Assembly (NCBI GenBank): GCA_044507775.1
Contig: JBIQIY010000007.1
Span: 141,345-205,344 of the forward strand
DNA: 64,000 nt
DNA from: Chryseosolibacter sp044507775
GTDB lineage: Bacteria; Bacteroidota; Bacteroidia; Cytophagales; Cyclobacteriaceae
Direction: 5' to 3'
Shown here: piece after piece, positions 24,293 to 32,980 of the stretch
How positions within the stretch are numbered: position 1 is the first letter of the stretch
Layout: the number at the start of each line of letters is the position of its first letter
The notes under the pieces: generated by a model
Databases searched by the model: none
Told to the model about the DNA's origin: nothing
The model's input: the letters and a program-made list of their open reading frames with translations, nothing else
Position numbers and translations under genes: made by a program

Positions 24293-25834
24293 ATGAAACA
24301 CATCCTGCTACTCGCTCTCGCAATGACGATCTGCACTTCGTCGTCGATTTTCGCACAGTCCAAAGGCCAGATGGCTTTCACCAGCTCCTCTCCCAATGCA
24401 AACAAACTTTTGAGAAGCGCATGGGTCGACATCGCTGATTTCAAGATCGAAGAAGGAAACAACACCTTGGATCAACTTCTCAAGGAAGATCCGCATTGTG
24501 CCATGGCCTACGTCTCACTGTTTCCATCATCCGAAGAGGACCTTGCAGACAACCTGAAAAAAGCTGAAAGCCTGAATCTATCAATGGACGAGCAGATGCT
24601 CTTGAAGGGAATCATGGCCCATCTGAAGAACGCACCGACGCAGGAACATTTTGCTCCACTGCTCAAAAAATATCCGTCCGATGACTATCTACAGCTCATG
24701 ATAATGTTCAACAGCGAACCGGAAGCCGCCTTCCGGATCGGAGAAGGTCTCATCAAACGGAAACCCAAGTTCGCACCGGCGCATAACCTGCTCGGTTACC
24801 TCTACATGGCCAAAAACGACATGGTGAAGGCAGAGGAGCATTTCAATAAATATATTTCCCTCCGCCCCGAACTCGCTAATCCGTACGACTCCAAGGGAGA
24901 TTTTCTGATGACGGCAGGTAAAACGGAAGAAGCCATCAAGCAATATGAAAAAGCGGCCTCATTAGGAATGACATCTTCGCAGGCAAAAGCCGAAAACGCG
25001 AAAGCCCAATTAAAATTTCCAAAACCCTCAAGCGACGACATCAGCACCATAAAAACCATTATTAGCGAAGCCTTTGACGCCATGAAGAAATCAGACGTCG
25101 ATAAACTGGTGAAGGACGTCTCAGGACACATCGTCGAAATCTTTGGCGATCAAAGGGCAAACGTAGGCCTGCCGAACCTCCGCAAAAGATTCGTCGGGAT
25201 GTTTGAGCATGGAATGGTTGAGAAACAAGCTTTTGCCATCGAAGCAGTCGTGGGAAGCGGTCCTATCGCCGCAGCTTACGGACGAAACGATGTTGCGTGG
25301 AAGGAGTCGGAGTCAGGGAATGTTACGGAGCAGAAGAACAACATGATATTCCTGCTGGACAAACAGCAAGATGGTGAGTGGAAAATTATAGCAGATCATT
25401 TCTACGATGGTACGCAAGATAACATGCCCTTGTCATCTGAAGACAAAACGAGCATCAATAAAGTCCTGGCGAAATGGGATGCCGCACTTGAACCCGGGCA
25501 GCAACTGACCGAAAGGCATCTGGAGGCGTTCGCAGTACAATATTCACCGCAAGCAATCGAGATCTTTCCGGACCAACTCTCCAACGTAGGGCTGCCGAAT
25601 CTGAAGGCGCGCTGGGAGCAAATCAATGTTGACCGGATGAAAAGAAACAAGTTGAATCCGCTCGGCATCGAGGGACTCGGACGTAAAGCCATCGCCTGGG
25701 GAATCGCAAACCAGGATGTAATTGAAAAAGGCACGGGCACTCTGTATGAGTTTGAGTTTCCCTGGGTGATGATTCTCACGAAGGAAAAGGACAATGCCTG
25801 GAAAATATTAGCGATCCACTGGGGAAGTGACTAA
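24293..25834 (+). CDS. Exported TPR protein with two SnoaL/NTF2-like domains
   Basis: 513 residues. Signal peptide MKHILLLALAMTICTSSSIFAQ. Residues ~35-240 are TPR-like helices (HNLLGYLYMAKNDMVKAEEH; YDSKGDFLMTAGKTEEAIKQ), then two tandem NTF2-like (SnoaL/DUF4440) domains, ~250-375 and ~385-513. The two share signatures: EIFGDQRANVGLPNLRKRF in the first corresponds to EIFPDQLSNVGLPNLKARW in the second, and both end with WKI-A-H (WKIIADHFYDG, WKILAIHWGSD), so the second half arose by internal duplication. It is probably periplasmic and binds a small ligand. Downstream genes are on the opposite strand and end one base away. Confidence 0.82.
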   Translation: MKHILLLALAMTICTSSSIFAQSKGQMAFTSSSPNANKLLRSAWVDIADFKIEEGNNTLDQLLKEDPHCAMAYVSLFPSSEEDLADNLKKAESLNLSMDEQMLLKGIMAHLKNAPTQEHFAPLLKKYPSDDYLQLMIMFNSEPEAAFRIGEGLIKRKPKFAPAHNLLGYLYMAKNDMVKAEEHFNKYISLRPELANPYDSKGDFLMTAGKTEEAIKQYEKAASLGMTSSQAKAENAKAQLKFPKPSSDDISTIKTIISEAFDAMKKSDVDKLVKDVSGHIVEIFGDQRANVGLPNLRKRFVGMFEHGMVEKQAFAIEAVVGSGPIAAAYGRNDVAWKESESGNVTEQKNNMIFLLDKQQDGEWKIIADHFYDGTQDNMPLSSEDKTSINKVLAKWDAALEPGQQLTERHLEAFAVQYSPQAIEIFPDQLSNVGLPNLKARWEQINVDRMKRNKLNPLGIEGLGRKAIAWGIANQDVIEKGTGTLYEFEFPWVMILTKEKDNAWKILAIHWGSD

Positions 25835-26239
25835 TCATCCCTCGAGATACGTGACAAATTTCTCCGCGATCGTTAATCCGTCTGCATAGGTGGTCGGCTT
25901 GACCAGGTATTCCTGCGCTCCGAGACTGTAACACTTGCGCTTTTCGTGTTCGTTCTCCGACGTTGAAAATATCACCACGGGAATATCTTTAAACCGCCTG
26001 TTGTTCTTGAGTTGGTACAACGTCTCTTTGCCGTTCAATACCGGCATATTGAGATCAATCACAATGAGCCTGGGCAACGGCTCCCCTTCCGGGACCTGTG
26101 AAAGGTTGCCAAGGGCCTCGTGACCGTTCCGGATGAACTTGATCTGCTTCTCCTTACCCAGATCCTTGAAATACTCGAACATGATCAGGTGATCCTCCTC
26201 ATCATCATCAATAAACAGGATGTAGGCCTTGCTATTCAT
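25835..26239 (-). CDS. Single-domain response regulator (Rcp1/CheY-like)
   Basis: 134 residues from ATG 26239, which overlaps the kinase stop by eight bases (ATGAATAG); the longer frame to 26296 is inside the kinase gene. Receiver hallmarks: acidic pair/triad FIDDDEEDH (10-17), phospho-acceptor Asp62 (VIDLNMPVLNG), Thr/Ser in FSTSENE and Lys in LVKPTTYAD. The IDDDEEDH start and long alpha4 are those of Rcp1-type receivers without output domain. It is the last gene of the rsb-kinase operon and most probably the direct phosphate acceptor of the preceding kinase; its own target is not encoded here. Confidence 0.92.
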   Translation of the reverse strand: MNSKAYILFIDDDEEDHLIMFEYFKDLGKEKQIKFIRNGHEALGNLSQVPEGEPLPRLIVIDLNMPVLNGKETLYQLKNNRRFKDIPVVIFSTSENEHEKRKCYSLGAQEYLVKPTTYADGLTIAEKFVTYLEG

Positions 26240-27881
26240 GTGCGACGCGTTCCAGCTCCACAATAGGAAGTGTAACTTTGAATTCTGCATACTCACCTGG
26301 CGTCGACAGCGCTGAGATGGAGCCGTGATGGAGTTCCGCGATCTTCCGGCAAATGGACAACCCTATACCAGTGCCCGGAATTTGATCCCTGGAATGCAGG
26401 CGTTCAAACAACCCGAATATTTTCTCGCGATACTCCTCCTTGAACCCGATCCCGTTATCTCGCACAGAGACTTCAACAAGCCCCTCTTTCAGCGATGCAC
26501 TGATTCTGACAACGGGTGGGATATCCTGTTTAGAGTACTTCAAAGCATTTGACACCAGGTTCAAAAAAAGCTGCCGCAGCCGGATTTTGTTACCGAAGAG
26601 AATGGGCAGGTGATCAATTTGGACCGTTGCCATTTTTTCCCGGATCGCTACATCAAGATCGCGGATGATCTCCTGAAGAATCACGTTCAGGTCCACATCC
26701 TCGAATACCAGATTTTGCTGCTGTAGCTGCGAGTAAGACAACAGGTCATTGATGAGTTCTTTCATGCGACCGGCTGCGGCATTCATGTTCGCGAGTACGT
26801 TGGTAGCGTATTCATCCATCTGACCTGTGTACTTTTTCTTTAGCACATCCGAATAAAAAAACAATTTCCGCAGAGGTTCCTGAAGATCGTGCGACGCCAG
26901 GTGGGCAAACTGCTCCAGTTCGTAGTTGCTTCGGTTCAGTTCGATGATCTTTCTCTGAAGCTCCGACTGGTTATCATACAGGCGCTTTTGCGTTTCCTTC
27001 AACTCGCGATTGTCCTTGAGGGTCTGCTCGATTTGCTTCTGCGCGTGGATATCGAAAATGAAACCGATCCATCGTATGATGGCATCCTTCTCATTCTTCA
27101 AGGGGATCATCGAAAATATATGCCACAGAAAGTTACCCGACGACTTTTCCGCGAACCGGTATTGCGACGTAAAAGAAACCTGTCTTCCAAAGGCATTTTG
27201 GATGTCCTTGTTAAACATGGATACGTCGTCGCTGTGCACGAGATCCTGCCACAAATTCGCGGAAAGCGCCTTAGGCACCCTTCCGAAAAAAACCTGTAGC
27301 CACTTATTCGTATAAGTGATCGCCCCCCCATTACTAACCGACATGATCATCATCGGCAACGAGTCTGTGAGCATCCGGAAGTCATTTTCATTCTCCTGAA
27401 GCTTTTGCGCAAGTTCCTGCAGCAAAAGATTCTTGCGCCGCAGCTCGTCATAGGCCGATATAGGTGGTTCATTCTTGAAATGCTCGATAAATGAGTTTAG
27501 CTTATCATCCGTGATAATGTTGGAATAGTTAAGCTGTTTCTTAAGCGTGATAGCCAACTCTCTTCCCGTAACCTGAACGTCAACATTGTCGACCAGACGC
27601 CGTGCATAGTCGAGTGCTTCGTTGCACCGTGGGCTGAAATCACGGGTATCTCGGATCACCGCCAGCAGTACCTTCTTTCCCGACTCCTTTCCCACACAGA
27701 GCTTCAACTCGGCATTTTTTCCATAGCCGATCGCGCATCGTGCCACTTCCGAAATCGCCGTTGCAATGGTCGTTTGAGCAATCAGGGAAAAGCCTGTCAG
27801 CTCACACAATTTCATCGCCCGTTTGTGGGCCAGGATGAGGTCCATGTCGTTCTCCAGATTGACGCAAACAACTTCTTTCAT
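26232..27881 (-). CDS. PAS histidine kinase with degenerate RsbT-like N-terminal domain
   Basis: 549 residues, no membrane helix. Residues ~1-115 align in layout with the neighbouring RsbT-type ATPases, but the ATP motifs are eroded: the N-box reads ISEVARCAIGYG without the Asn, and the G1 box is IRDTRDFSP without DxGxG. A linker/coiled coil (~140-165) leads to a PAS domain (~165-285, with a PAC-like tail FIFDIHAQKQIEQ), then HisKA with His331 (HLASHDLQEPLRKL) and a GHKL ATPase (NLVSNALKYS, RDNGIGF, GTGIGLSICRK). It is the fifth gene of the rsb operon. The likely role is to turn stressosome signals into phosphorylation of the receiver that follows. Confidence 0.9.
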   Translation of the reverse strand: MKEVVCVNLENDMDLILAHKRAMKLCELTGFSLIAQTTIATAISEVARCAIGYGKNAELKLCVGKESGKKVLLAVIRDTRDFSPRCNEALDYARRLVDNVDVQVTGRELAITLKKQLNYSNIITDDKLNSFIEHFKNEPPISAYDELRRKNLLLQELAQKLQENENDFRMLTDSLPMMIMSVSNGGAITYTNKWLQVFFGRVPKALSANLWQDLVHSDDVSMFNKDIQNAFGRQVSFTSQYRFAEKSSGNFLWHIFSMIPLKNEKDAIIRWIGFIFDIHAQKQIEQTLKDNRELKETQKRLYDNQSELQRKIIELNRSNYELEQFAHLASHDLQEPLRKLFFYSDVLKKKYTGQMDEYATNVLANMNAAAGRMKELINDLLSYSQLQQQNLVFEDVDLNVILQEIIRDLDVAIREKMATVQIDHLPILFGNKIRLRQLFLNLVSNALKYSKQDIPPVVRISASLKEGLVEVSVRDNGIGFKEEYREKIFGLFERLHSRDQIPGTGIGLSICRKIAELHHGSISALSTPGEYAEFKVTLPIVELERVAHE

Positions 27882-27885
27882 ATTT

Positions 27886-28902
27886 TTAGAGAACTTTAGC
27901 GATCAATATCGAAGAGTCATCGTTTCCCCTGGTGTAATCCTTGTAGATCGCGGCCGCGAGAATGATGTTGTCAAATTTCAGTATAGAGGGATAGCGACTC
28001 AAATCCCAGCGATTCTGAATCCCGTCTGTGCACATGATAAGATGTTGGTTCACTTCCATCGGAGAACTTGTCATGCTCATTGAATTCGGTATCGTCATCC
28101 CGATCGTGCCGTTGTACGACATATACGTCTTAAATTCCACTCCGACATACATGCGCGATAGTATGTTGCCCACTCCACACAAGCGCCACTCCCGCGCCAG
28201 CAAATCACACACCATCACAACGCCGACCAGCCCTCTCGTCTTCCGGATGTTCTGGTGCACATACCGGATGATATCGACGGGGTCGCTCTCCACGGCTTGC
28301 AGGAAACATTCCGCCGCTGCGTCAAACGCTTCTTTCGCGCGAATTCCATGGCCGAGGCCGTCGCCAAAAAAGATAGCGATCTCTGAATCCGTTCTCTTCA
28401 CCGCAAAGCCATCACCACATACTTTCTCGTGAGGTTTGTTGACACAAAGAGCACGGATGTCAAGTTCTTCTATCACCGGAGCCACGTAGTCTTTGTTCTT
28501 CGTGCGAACCATACTGTATTGAACCGTTCCCCAGCCGGGAATGGAATACAGCTGTGAAATGGTGCTCAGTCGCATGATCGCTCCAAGTCCCTGTCCAAGC
28601 GTTTGCGTAGTGGATATACCATCCTTCAGCATTCGCGTCGTGTCTGCCATACCCGGGCCGCTATCGATCGTGACGATCTCACAAGACGAAGTCTTTCTGT
28701 CGAGATTCTGCACGCGCAACAATAATTCGCCACGGCCTGCGTGCTTGATGATATTCGACGTGAGTTCCGAGACAATAATGTCGATCTCACCCGCCTGCGC
28801 ATTTGTAAAATGCGCACGGGCAACACGATTATGTATTTCACGCTTGATGTAGGACACATAACTGCGTTCCTCCATCTTAAAGCTGGTAAAGGTCTTATCC
28901 AT
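27886..28902 (-). CDS. RsbT-like kinase / RsbX-like PP2C phosphatase fusion
   Basis: 338 residues. N-terminal GHKL/anti-sigma-factor kinase domain (~1-135): N-box SELTSNIIKHAG, G1 DSGPGM, G2 LGQGLGAIMRLS. C-terminal domain (~150-338) is SpoIIE/RsbX-like PP2C: CGDGFAVKRTDSEIAIFFGD, GLGHGIRAKEAFDAA, VGVVMVCDLL, MCTDGIQ and the final DDSSILIAKV. In Bacillus, RsbX dephosphorylates RsbS and RsbR to reset the stressosome, and the fusion to an RsbT-like kinase is a known arrangement in 'RST' modules outside Bacillus. Start codon overlaps the rsbT stop by eight bases (ATGGATAA); the kinase gene follows after four bases. Confidence 0.9.
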   Translation of the reverse strand: MDKTFTSFKMEERSYVSYIKREIHNRVARAHFTNAQAGEIDIIVSELTSNIIKHAGRGELLLRVQNLDRKTSSCEIVTIDSGPGMADTTRMLKDGISTTQTLGQGLGAIMRLSTISQLYSIPGWGTVQYSMVRTKNKDYVAPVIEELDIRALCVNKPHEKVCGDGFAVKRTDSEIAIFFGDGLGHGIRAKEAFDAAAECFLQAVESDPVDIIRYVHQNIRKTRGLVGVVMVCDLLAREWRLCGVGNILSRMYVGVEFKTYMSYNGTIGMTIPNSMSMTSSPMEVNQHLIMCTDGIQNRWDLSRYPSILKFDNIILAAAIYKDYTRGNDDSSILIAKVL

Positions 28903-29305
28903 GTTTCCACTTGATGATCGTCACGGTAGTACCCTTGCCAACCACAGATTCTATTTTAAAGTCACTTACAAGTCGCTTTGTTCCTGGCAGTCCGAGTCCC
29001 AGGCTTTTTGTCGTCGAGAACCCGTCTTTCATTGCGAGGTCAATATTGGGGATACCGGGGCCTTCATCCTTGAAGGTAAGCCGGATACCATTTTCACGTC
29101 CTTTGCTTATCGCCTCAATTGTCACCTGCCCACCGTTCGCGTACTTGAGCATGTTCCGCGCAAGCTCGCTCGCCGAGGTGATCAGCTTTGTCTGGTTGAC
29201 CAGACCCATCCCAATCTTCGCGGCAAACTCCTTTACGCGATTGCGAAACGGAATGACGTCGACCTCCTTGACAATGGTCATCACTATTTTATTCAGTGTT
29301 ACCAT
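28895..29305 (-). CDS. rsbT: RsbT, stressosome switch kinase
   Basis: 136 residues from ATG 29305, which lies inside the rsbS 3' end; the longer frame to 29392 runs antiparallel to nothing but would read through rsbS and is unlikely. GHKL fold: N-box SASELARNMLKYANGG, G1 FKDEGPGIP, G2 SLGLGLPGTKRLV. In the stressosome RsbT is held by RsbR/RsbS, phosphorylates their STAS domains on stress and is released to act on a downstream partner. Here no RsbU, RsbV/W or SigB gene is adjacent; the degenerate RsbT-like domain in the operon's kinase is a candidate partner surface. Confidence 0.92.
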   Translation of the reverse strand: MVTLNKIVMTIVKEVDVIPFRNRVKEFAAKIGMGLVNQTKLITSASELARNMLKYANGGQVTIEAISKGRENGIRLTFKDEGPGIPNIDLAMKDGFSTTKSLGLGLPGTKRLVSDFKIESVVGKGTTVTIIKWKHG

Positions 29306-29687
29306 GTCCGCGTCCCTGGATGCGTTCCTTTGACGCAATTTTATGCCGGAGTAACTCCATGCCCCGCTCGACATTGAGCGCGCTGTAGACACCCTTCATG
29401 GGCAAGCCAAGCTCGACCAACGTAATGGCTACGGCGGGCTGCATCCCGACAACAACCGTCTCCGCGTCAAGTACCTTTGACATGGTCGCGATGTTGCCAA
29501 TAATTCTCCCCATAAAGGAATCTATAATATTGACCGCGGAGATGTCGATAAGTACTCCCTCGGCGCCCGTTTTGTTGATCATTTGAACGAGGTCCGCTTC
29601 CAGAGCTTCCGCCAGGCGATCGTAAAGATCCACCTGTATTGTCACCAGAAGCAGTTTCCCCATTCTCAGAATGGGTATTTTATCCAT
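29289..29687 (-). CDS. rsbS: RsbS, stressosome STAS scaffold
   Basis: 132 residues, a single STAS domain. It starts MDKIPILRMGKLLLVTIQ and contains VLIDISAVNIIDSFMGRII, in which Ser57 matches the RsbT-phosphorylated Ser59 of Bacillus RsbS, followed by VVVGMQPAVAITLVELG. RsbS forms the stressosome core together with RsbR. The ATG overlaps the rsbR stop by eight bases (ATGGATAA) and the 3' end overlaps rsbT by 17 bases, so translation of the module is coupled. A short charged C-terminal tail (KERIQGRGHGNTE) is dictated in part by the overlap. Confidence 0.93.
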   Translation of the reverse strand: MDKIPILRMGKLLLVTIQVDLYDRLAEALEADLVQMINKTGAEGVLIDISAVNIIDSFMGRIIGNIATMSKVLDAETVVVGMQPAVAITLVELGLPMKGVYSALNVERGMELLRHKIASKERIQGRGHGNTE

Positions 29688-30558
29688 TGTGCGTATCGGT
29701 TAGATTTCTGTTGTTTCTTTCCGAGAGGACTTTCAGCTGCAACATCGCAAAAGCAGTTTTCAAAGCATTCTCAAGTGTTGACTTGGTCTGAACGTCACTC
29801 AGGTCGATGCCCAGGTGGACTACGGTCTGCGCGATTTCGGGGCGTATGCCGCTGATGATGCACTCCGCGCCCATCAATCGCGTGGCACTGACAGTCTTGA
29901 TAAGGTGCTGAGCCACCAGGGAATCAACTGCGGGAACACCTGATATATCCAGGATGGCAATCTGACTTCCGGTCTCCACAATTTTCTGAAGAAGGTTCTC
30001 CATCACAACCTGCGTTCTTGCACTGTCGAGCGTACCAATGATCGGCAGAGCAAGGATGCCATTCCAGACCTGGATCACGGGTGTCGAAATTTCTGTGATC
30101 TCATCCGTCTGGCGAAGGATCACTTCTTCCCGGCCCCGGATAAAGGTCTCGAAAGTGTTGATGCCAAAACTATCGATCAGCTTGCTGACCTTCAGACTCT
30201 GTGCGTACAGCTCTTGCGGATCTTTGACATCCTGCTGAAGTACTTCGAGCAGGGCATCTTTAAGGCTAAAAACAAAAGCACCGGTTTCCCGGGGCGTAAA
30301 TCCCTGCTTTGCGCGGGATATAGAGATGGCGTCCAGAATATCTGTTACCTGTTCGAATTCTCCATCGGCCGGGTCGTCGATGCTGGAATCCGACAAATTA
30401 TCAATGAATGCATTCAACAACTCCTCCGACTGCGATCGAAGTTCTTCATTACTCATGAGATCTTCGCGCAAAGTCTCGTTCGTGATCTGATGCTTCATCC
30501 AGGACTCAAGGATGCGCTTCTTTCCTTTTTGAAGGGTTCTAACTGCTTCGTTCTTCAT
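29680..30558 (-). CDS. rsbR: RsbR, stressosome sensor/scaffold
   Basis: 292 residues. The N-terminal ~150 residues are helical and match the non-haem globin-like sensor region of RsbR paralogues; a linker helix leads into a C-terminal STAS domain (~165-280) with IGTLDSARTQVVMENLLQ, LDISGVPAVDSLVAQH and GIRPEIAQTVVHLGIDLS. The two phospho-sites of Bacillus RsbRA (Thr171, Thr205) correspond to a Ser in VDSLV and to the Thr of AQTVV. The gene is first in the operon rsbR-rsbS-rsbT-rsbT/X-kinase-receiver, all with overlapping or 4-base junctions. What the sensor region detects is unknown. Confidence 0.92.
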   Translation of the reverse strand: MKNEAVRTLQKGKKRILESWMKHQITNETLREDLMSNEELRSQSEELLNAFIDNLSDSSIDDPADGEFEQVTDILDAISISRAKQGFTPRETGAFVFSLKDALLEVLQQDVKDPQELYAQSLKVSKLIDSFGINTFETFIRGREEVILRQTDEITEISTPVIQVWNGILALPIIGTLDSARTQVVMENLLQKIVETGSQIAILDISGVPAVDSLVAQHLIKTVSATRLMGAECIISGIRPEIAQTVVHLGIDLSDVQTKSTLENALKTAFAMLQLKVLSERNNRNLTDTHNG

Positions 30559-30874
30559 AATGATTGTAGGTGGTATAGGAGACGGTACAAAAAAACATAA
30601 GAATTAATCTCATGACAAAATATGCATTTGCCAAGCTTGTTTCACCATTAGCCGGGAAGTAATAGAATTATTTTTATGCAGGAGGAGAAACATGTGGAAA
30701 TGGGTAAGCATAAAAAAACCATGCCAGCGACCCCCATCGAGCCTGAAAGAACTGGAAAGCGCGTTTACGTATAGCAGCCCCGGCAGGTTGCCCTTTCTTG
30801 TCCCCAAAAAAAGATTTCATTTCGCCGGCAACCCGGACCGGGTGTTTACCGTCTGTCGGGAAAACCAATTTGAC

Positions 30875-32854
30875 ATGAACCCCCTTTCCATGATCCCCGG
30901 CTTATTCATTTTATTGAGTGCAGCCCTACTCTTCTCCTGCAATGATGACAAGGTCGATCCAATCGCAGAGAACAAGCTTGTGGCGATCGCCGGGACCGAT
31001 CGCGTCACCAAACTCAACCAACCAATACAGCTCGATGCATCCGCATCACACGACGGCAACAACAAACCGTTCTCCATCACGTGGTCGGTGAAACTAAAAC
31101 CGCAGGGAAGTGCTGCGAAAATTGAGCAGCCGAACGCGATCAACACCACCTTCACCCCCGACGCGGCGGGGATCTATCTCATCCGTCTCACGCTCACACA
31201 GGGAACCTTCAACGCGTCAGATGAGCTCACCATCACGGCAACAGCAACAGATGCCGGTGAGCCCCAGACGATCGTCATTCAAAACGATATCAATCAAAAC
31301 AGAACCCTGACTGACATTTTTGACGATCCTGCTGCCATCGATTATCTCGTAACAAATGACATTGATGTCCGCGCGGAGGTCGTCGTGATGCCTGGAGTGA
31401 CGATCGCTTTCGCGGAAGATAAAGGAATGCAAATAATGAGCGGCTTCATACACGCCAAGGGCACGCCGCAGAAGAAGATCACTTTCAGGGGAACCGATGA
31501 CGCCCCTGCTTCCTGGAAGGGTCTGGTTATTCATACAAACAGTTCGTCCAATGAATTTGATCACGTCACGATCACCCAGGGAGGCAGCAGTGCGTTCTCT
31601 GAATCGGGTACGCGGGCAAATCTTGCAATCTCCGGTACAACAATTTCCGGCGGCGCAGTCAAAATAACGGAGACGGAGTTCGCTAAAGGCGGAGCATATG
31701 GTTTCTATCTGCAGGGAATGGCGTCACTCAATACCTTTGCTTCGAACCGTTTTGTAAATAACAAATATGATCTTTACGTTGGGGCGCACCAGTTACACAA
31801 TGTCAATCCAGGTTCGATAACGTCGAGCAAGCCATCCCTCGAAATAGAAACGGGAGGACCCGTCAGCTCAAACCAACTCGTATCGTGGAAACCGATTTTG
31901 AACGGGTCTTATATTGTCAGATACGATATCTTCATCGCGTCCGGAGTAACGGTAGAGCCAGGCGCTTCTTTCAAGATGAAACCGGGAACAGCCATCCACG
32001 TCACCGACTACGGGTACCTCCAGGCTGTGGGCAGCGAAGCCTCGAAGATTGTCTTTACTTCTGCAACGCCCGATGTCTATTGGAAAGGGATTTACGTCAA
32101 CACATACAGCGAAAACAACAAGTTCCGTTACTGCGAGATTGCCAACGCAGGCGCCGACAAGATCGCCGAGGCGGAACATCCCGGAAACATCGTACTCGGC
32201 CACGCCGGAATCATCGTGATTGAAAATTCCGTCATCAAGAACGGATTGGGATACGGCGTCGTCGCGAAAACAACAAGCCAGGTGAACGCAAACGTGACGA
32301 CTGTAAACACGTTCATCGCCCTCCAGAAAGGCATGATATTCCCAGAGATTCCGGACCCCACCCCGCTGCCATCTCTTGCAGGCGTTTGGCTGGACGAATG
32401 GTCTTTCAAGAAAGACTTTGACAATATTCAGGACAACTTCTACAATCCCGACACCCAAAGCTGGTTTAGCGGCGCCGCTGATCCGTGGGCGACAGGCAAA
32501 GGTATCGGCATCCGGTTTGAAGATAACCTGGACTTCACCTGGCTGATCGCCGAACATTCTCCAATGACAGGATGCGAATCGTGGTCCGCGGAATACATCA
32601 CGGGTACCGCAAGCATTGTTGCCGATGAAATCATCTTTCATCAGAACTTCTGGCGCAGCAAATTTGTAAACTCCTGCGATCCCAGCCAGAACGTCGACAT
32701 GGAAGTAACCCCCTCCGACATCCCGTTAACTTATCAGATCGAAAAAATGTACGACGTCTTCTCCGGCGAAGAGTACTGGCAACTGAAGTTCACCAATCCG
32801 GATGGGTCGACATTCTCATTCTTTCGAACCACCACCGGTCAAGGTGAGATATAG
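30875..32854 (+). CDS. Surface lipoprotein with PKD-like and right-handed beta-helix regions
   Basis: 659 residues from ATG 30875; the frame opens at 30692 but the lipoprotein signal (MNPLSMIPGLFILLSAALLF then SCNDD, lipid Cys22) fixes the start. After a Ca-binding-like Asp-rich linker there is a PKD/Ig-like domain (~35-130: AGTDRVTKLNQPIQLDASAS, SITWSV, AGIYLIRLTLTQG), then ~300 residues of parallel beta-helix repeats (GFIHAKGTPQKKITFRG, WKGLVIHTNSSSNEFDHV, WKGIYVNTYSENNKFRYCEI), and a C-terminal domain with paired Cys and many aromatics. Such proteins usually bind or cut polysaccharides, or act as surface adhesins. No catalytic set was recognised. Confidence 0.85.
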   Translation: MNPLSMIPGLFILLSAALLFSCNDDKVDPIAENKLVAIAGTDRVTKLNQPIQLDASASHDGNNKPFSITWSVKLKPQGSAAKIEQPNAINTTFTPDAAGIYLIRLTLTQGTFNASDELTITATATDAGEPQTIVIQNDINQNRTLTDIFDDPAAIDYLVTNDIDVRAEVVVMPGVTIAFAEDKGMQIMSGFIHAKGTPQKKITFRGTDDAPASWKGLVIHTNSSSNEFDHVTITQGGSSAFSESGTRANLAISGTTISGGAVKITETEFAKGGAYGFYLQGMASLNTFASNRFVNNKYDLYVGAHQLHNVNPGSITSSKPSLEIETGGPVSSNQLVSWKPILNGSYIVRYDIFIASGVTVEPGASFKMKPGTAIHVTDYGYLQAVGSEASKIVFTSATPDVYWKGIYVNTYSENNKFRYCEIANAGADKIAEAEHPGNIVLGHAGIIVIENSVIKNGLGYGVVAKTTSQVNANVTTVNTFIALQKGMIFPEIPDPTPLPSLAGVWLDEWSFKKDFDNIQDNFYNPDTQSWFSGAADPWATGKGIGIRFEDNLDFTWLIAEHSPMTGCESWSAEYITGTASIVADEIIFHQNFWRSKFVNSCDPSQNVDMEVTPSDIPLTYQIEKMYDVFSGEEYWQLKFTNPDGSTFSFFRTTTGQGEI

Positions 32855-32980
32855 ATCGCCCGGGTGAGCTGGCCCACGCCGCACATCAATTAATTTTCGA
32901 ATGCGGCTTTTTTACCGGATATTTAATCCGGGAGCGCATCCGTGCGCAACGGGTCGTATCTGCCACCTAAGCTTAAAAGA

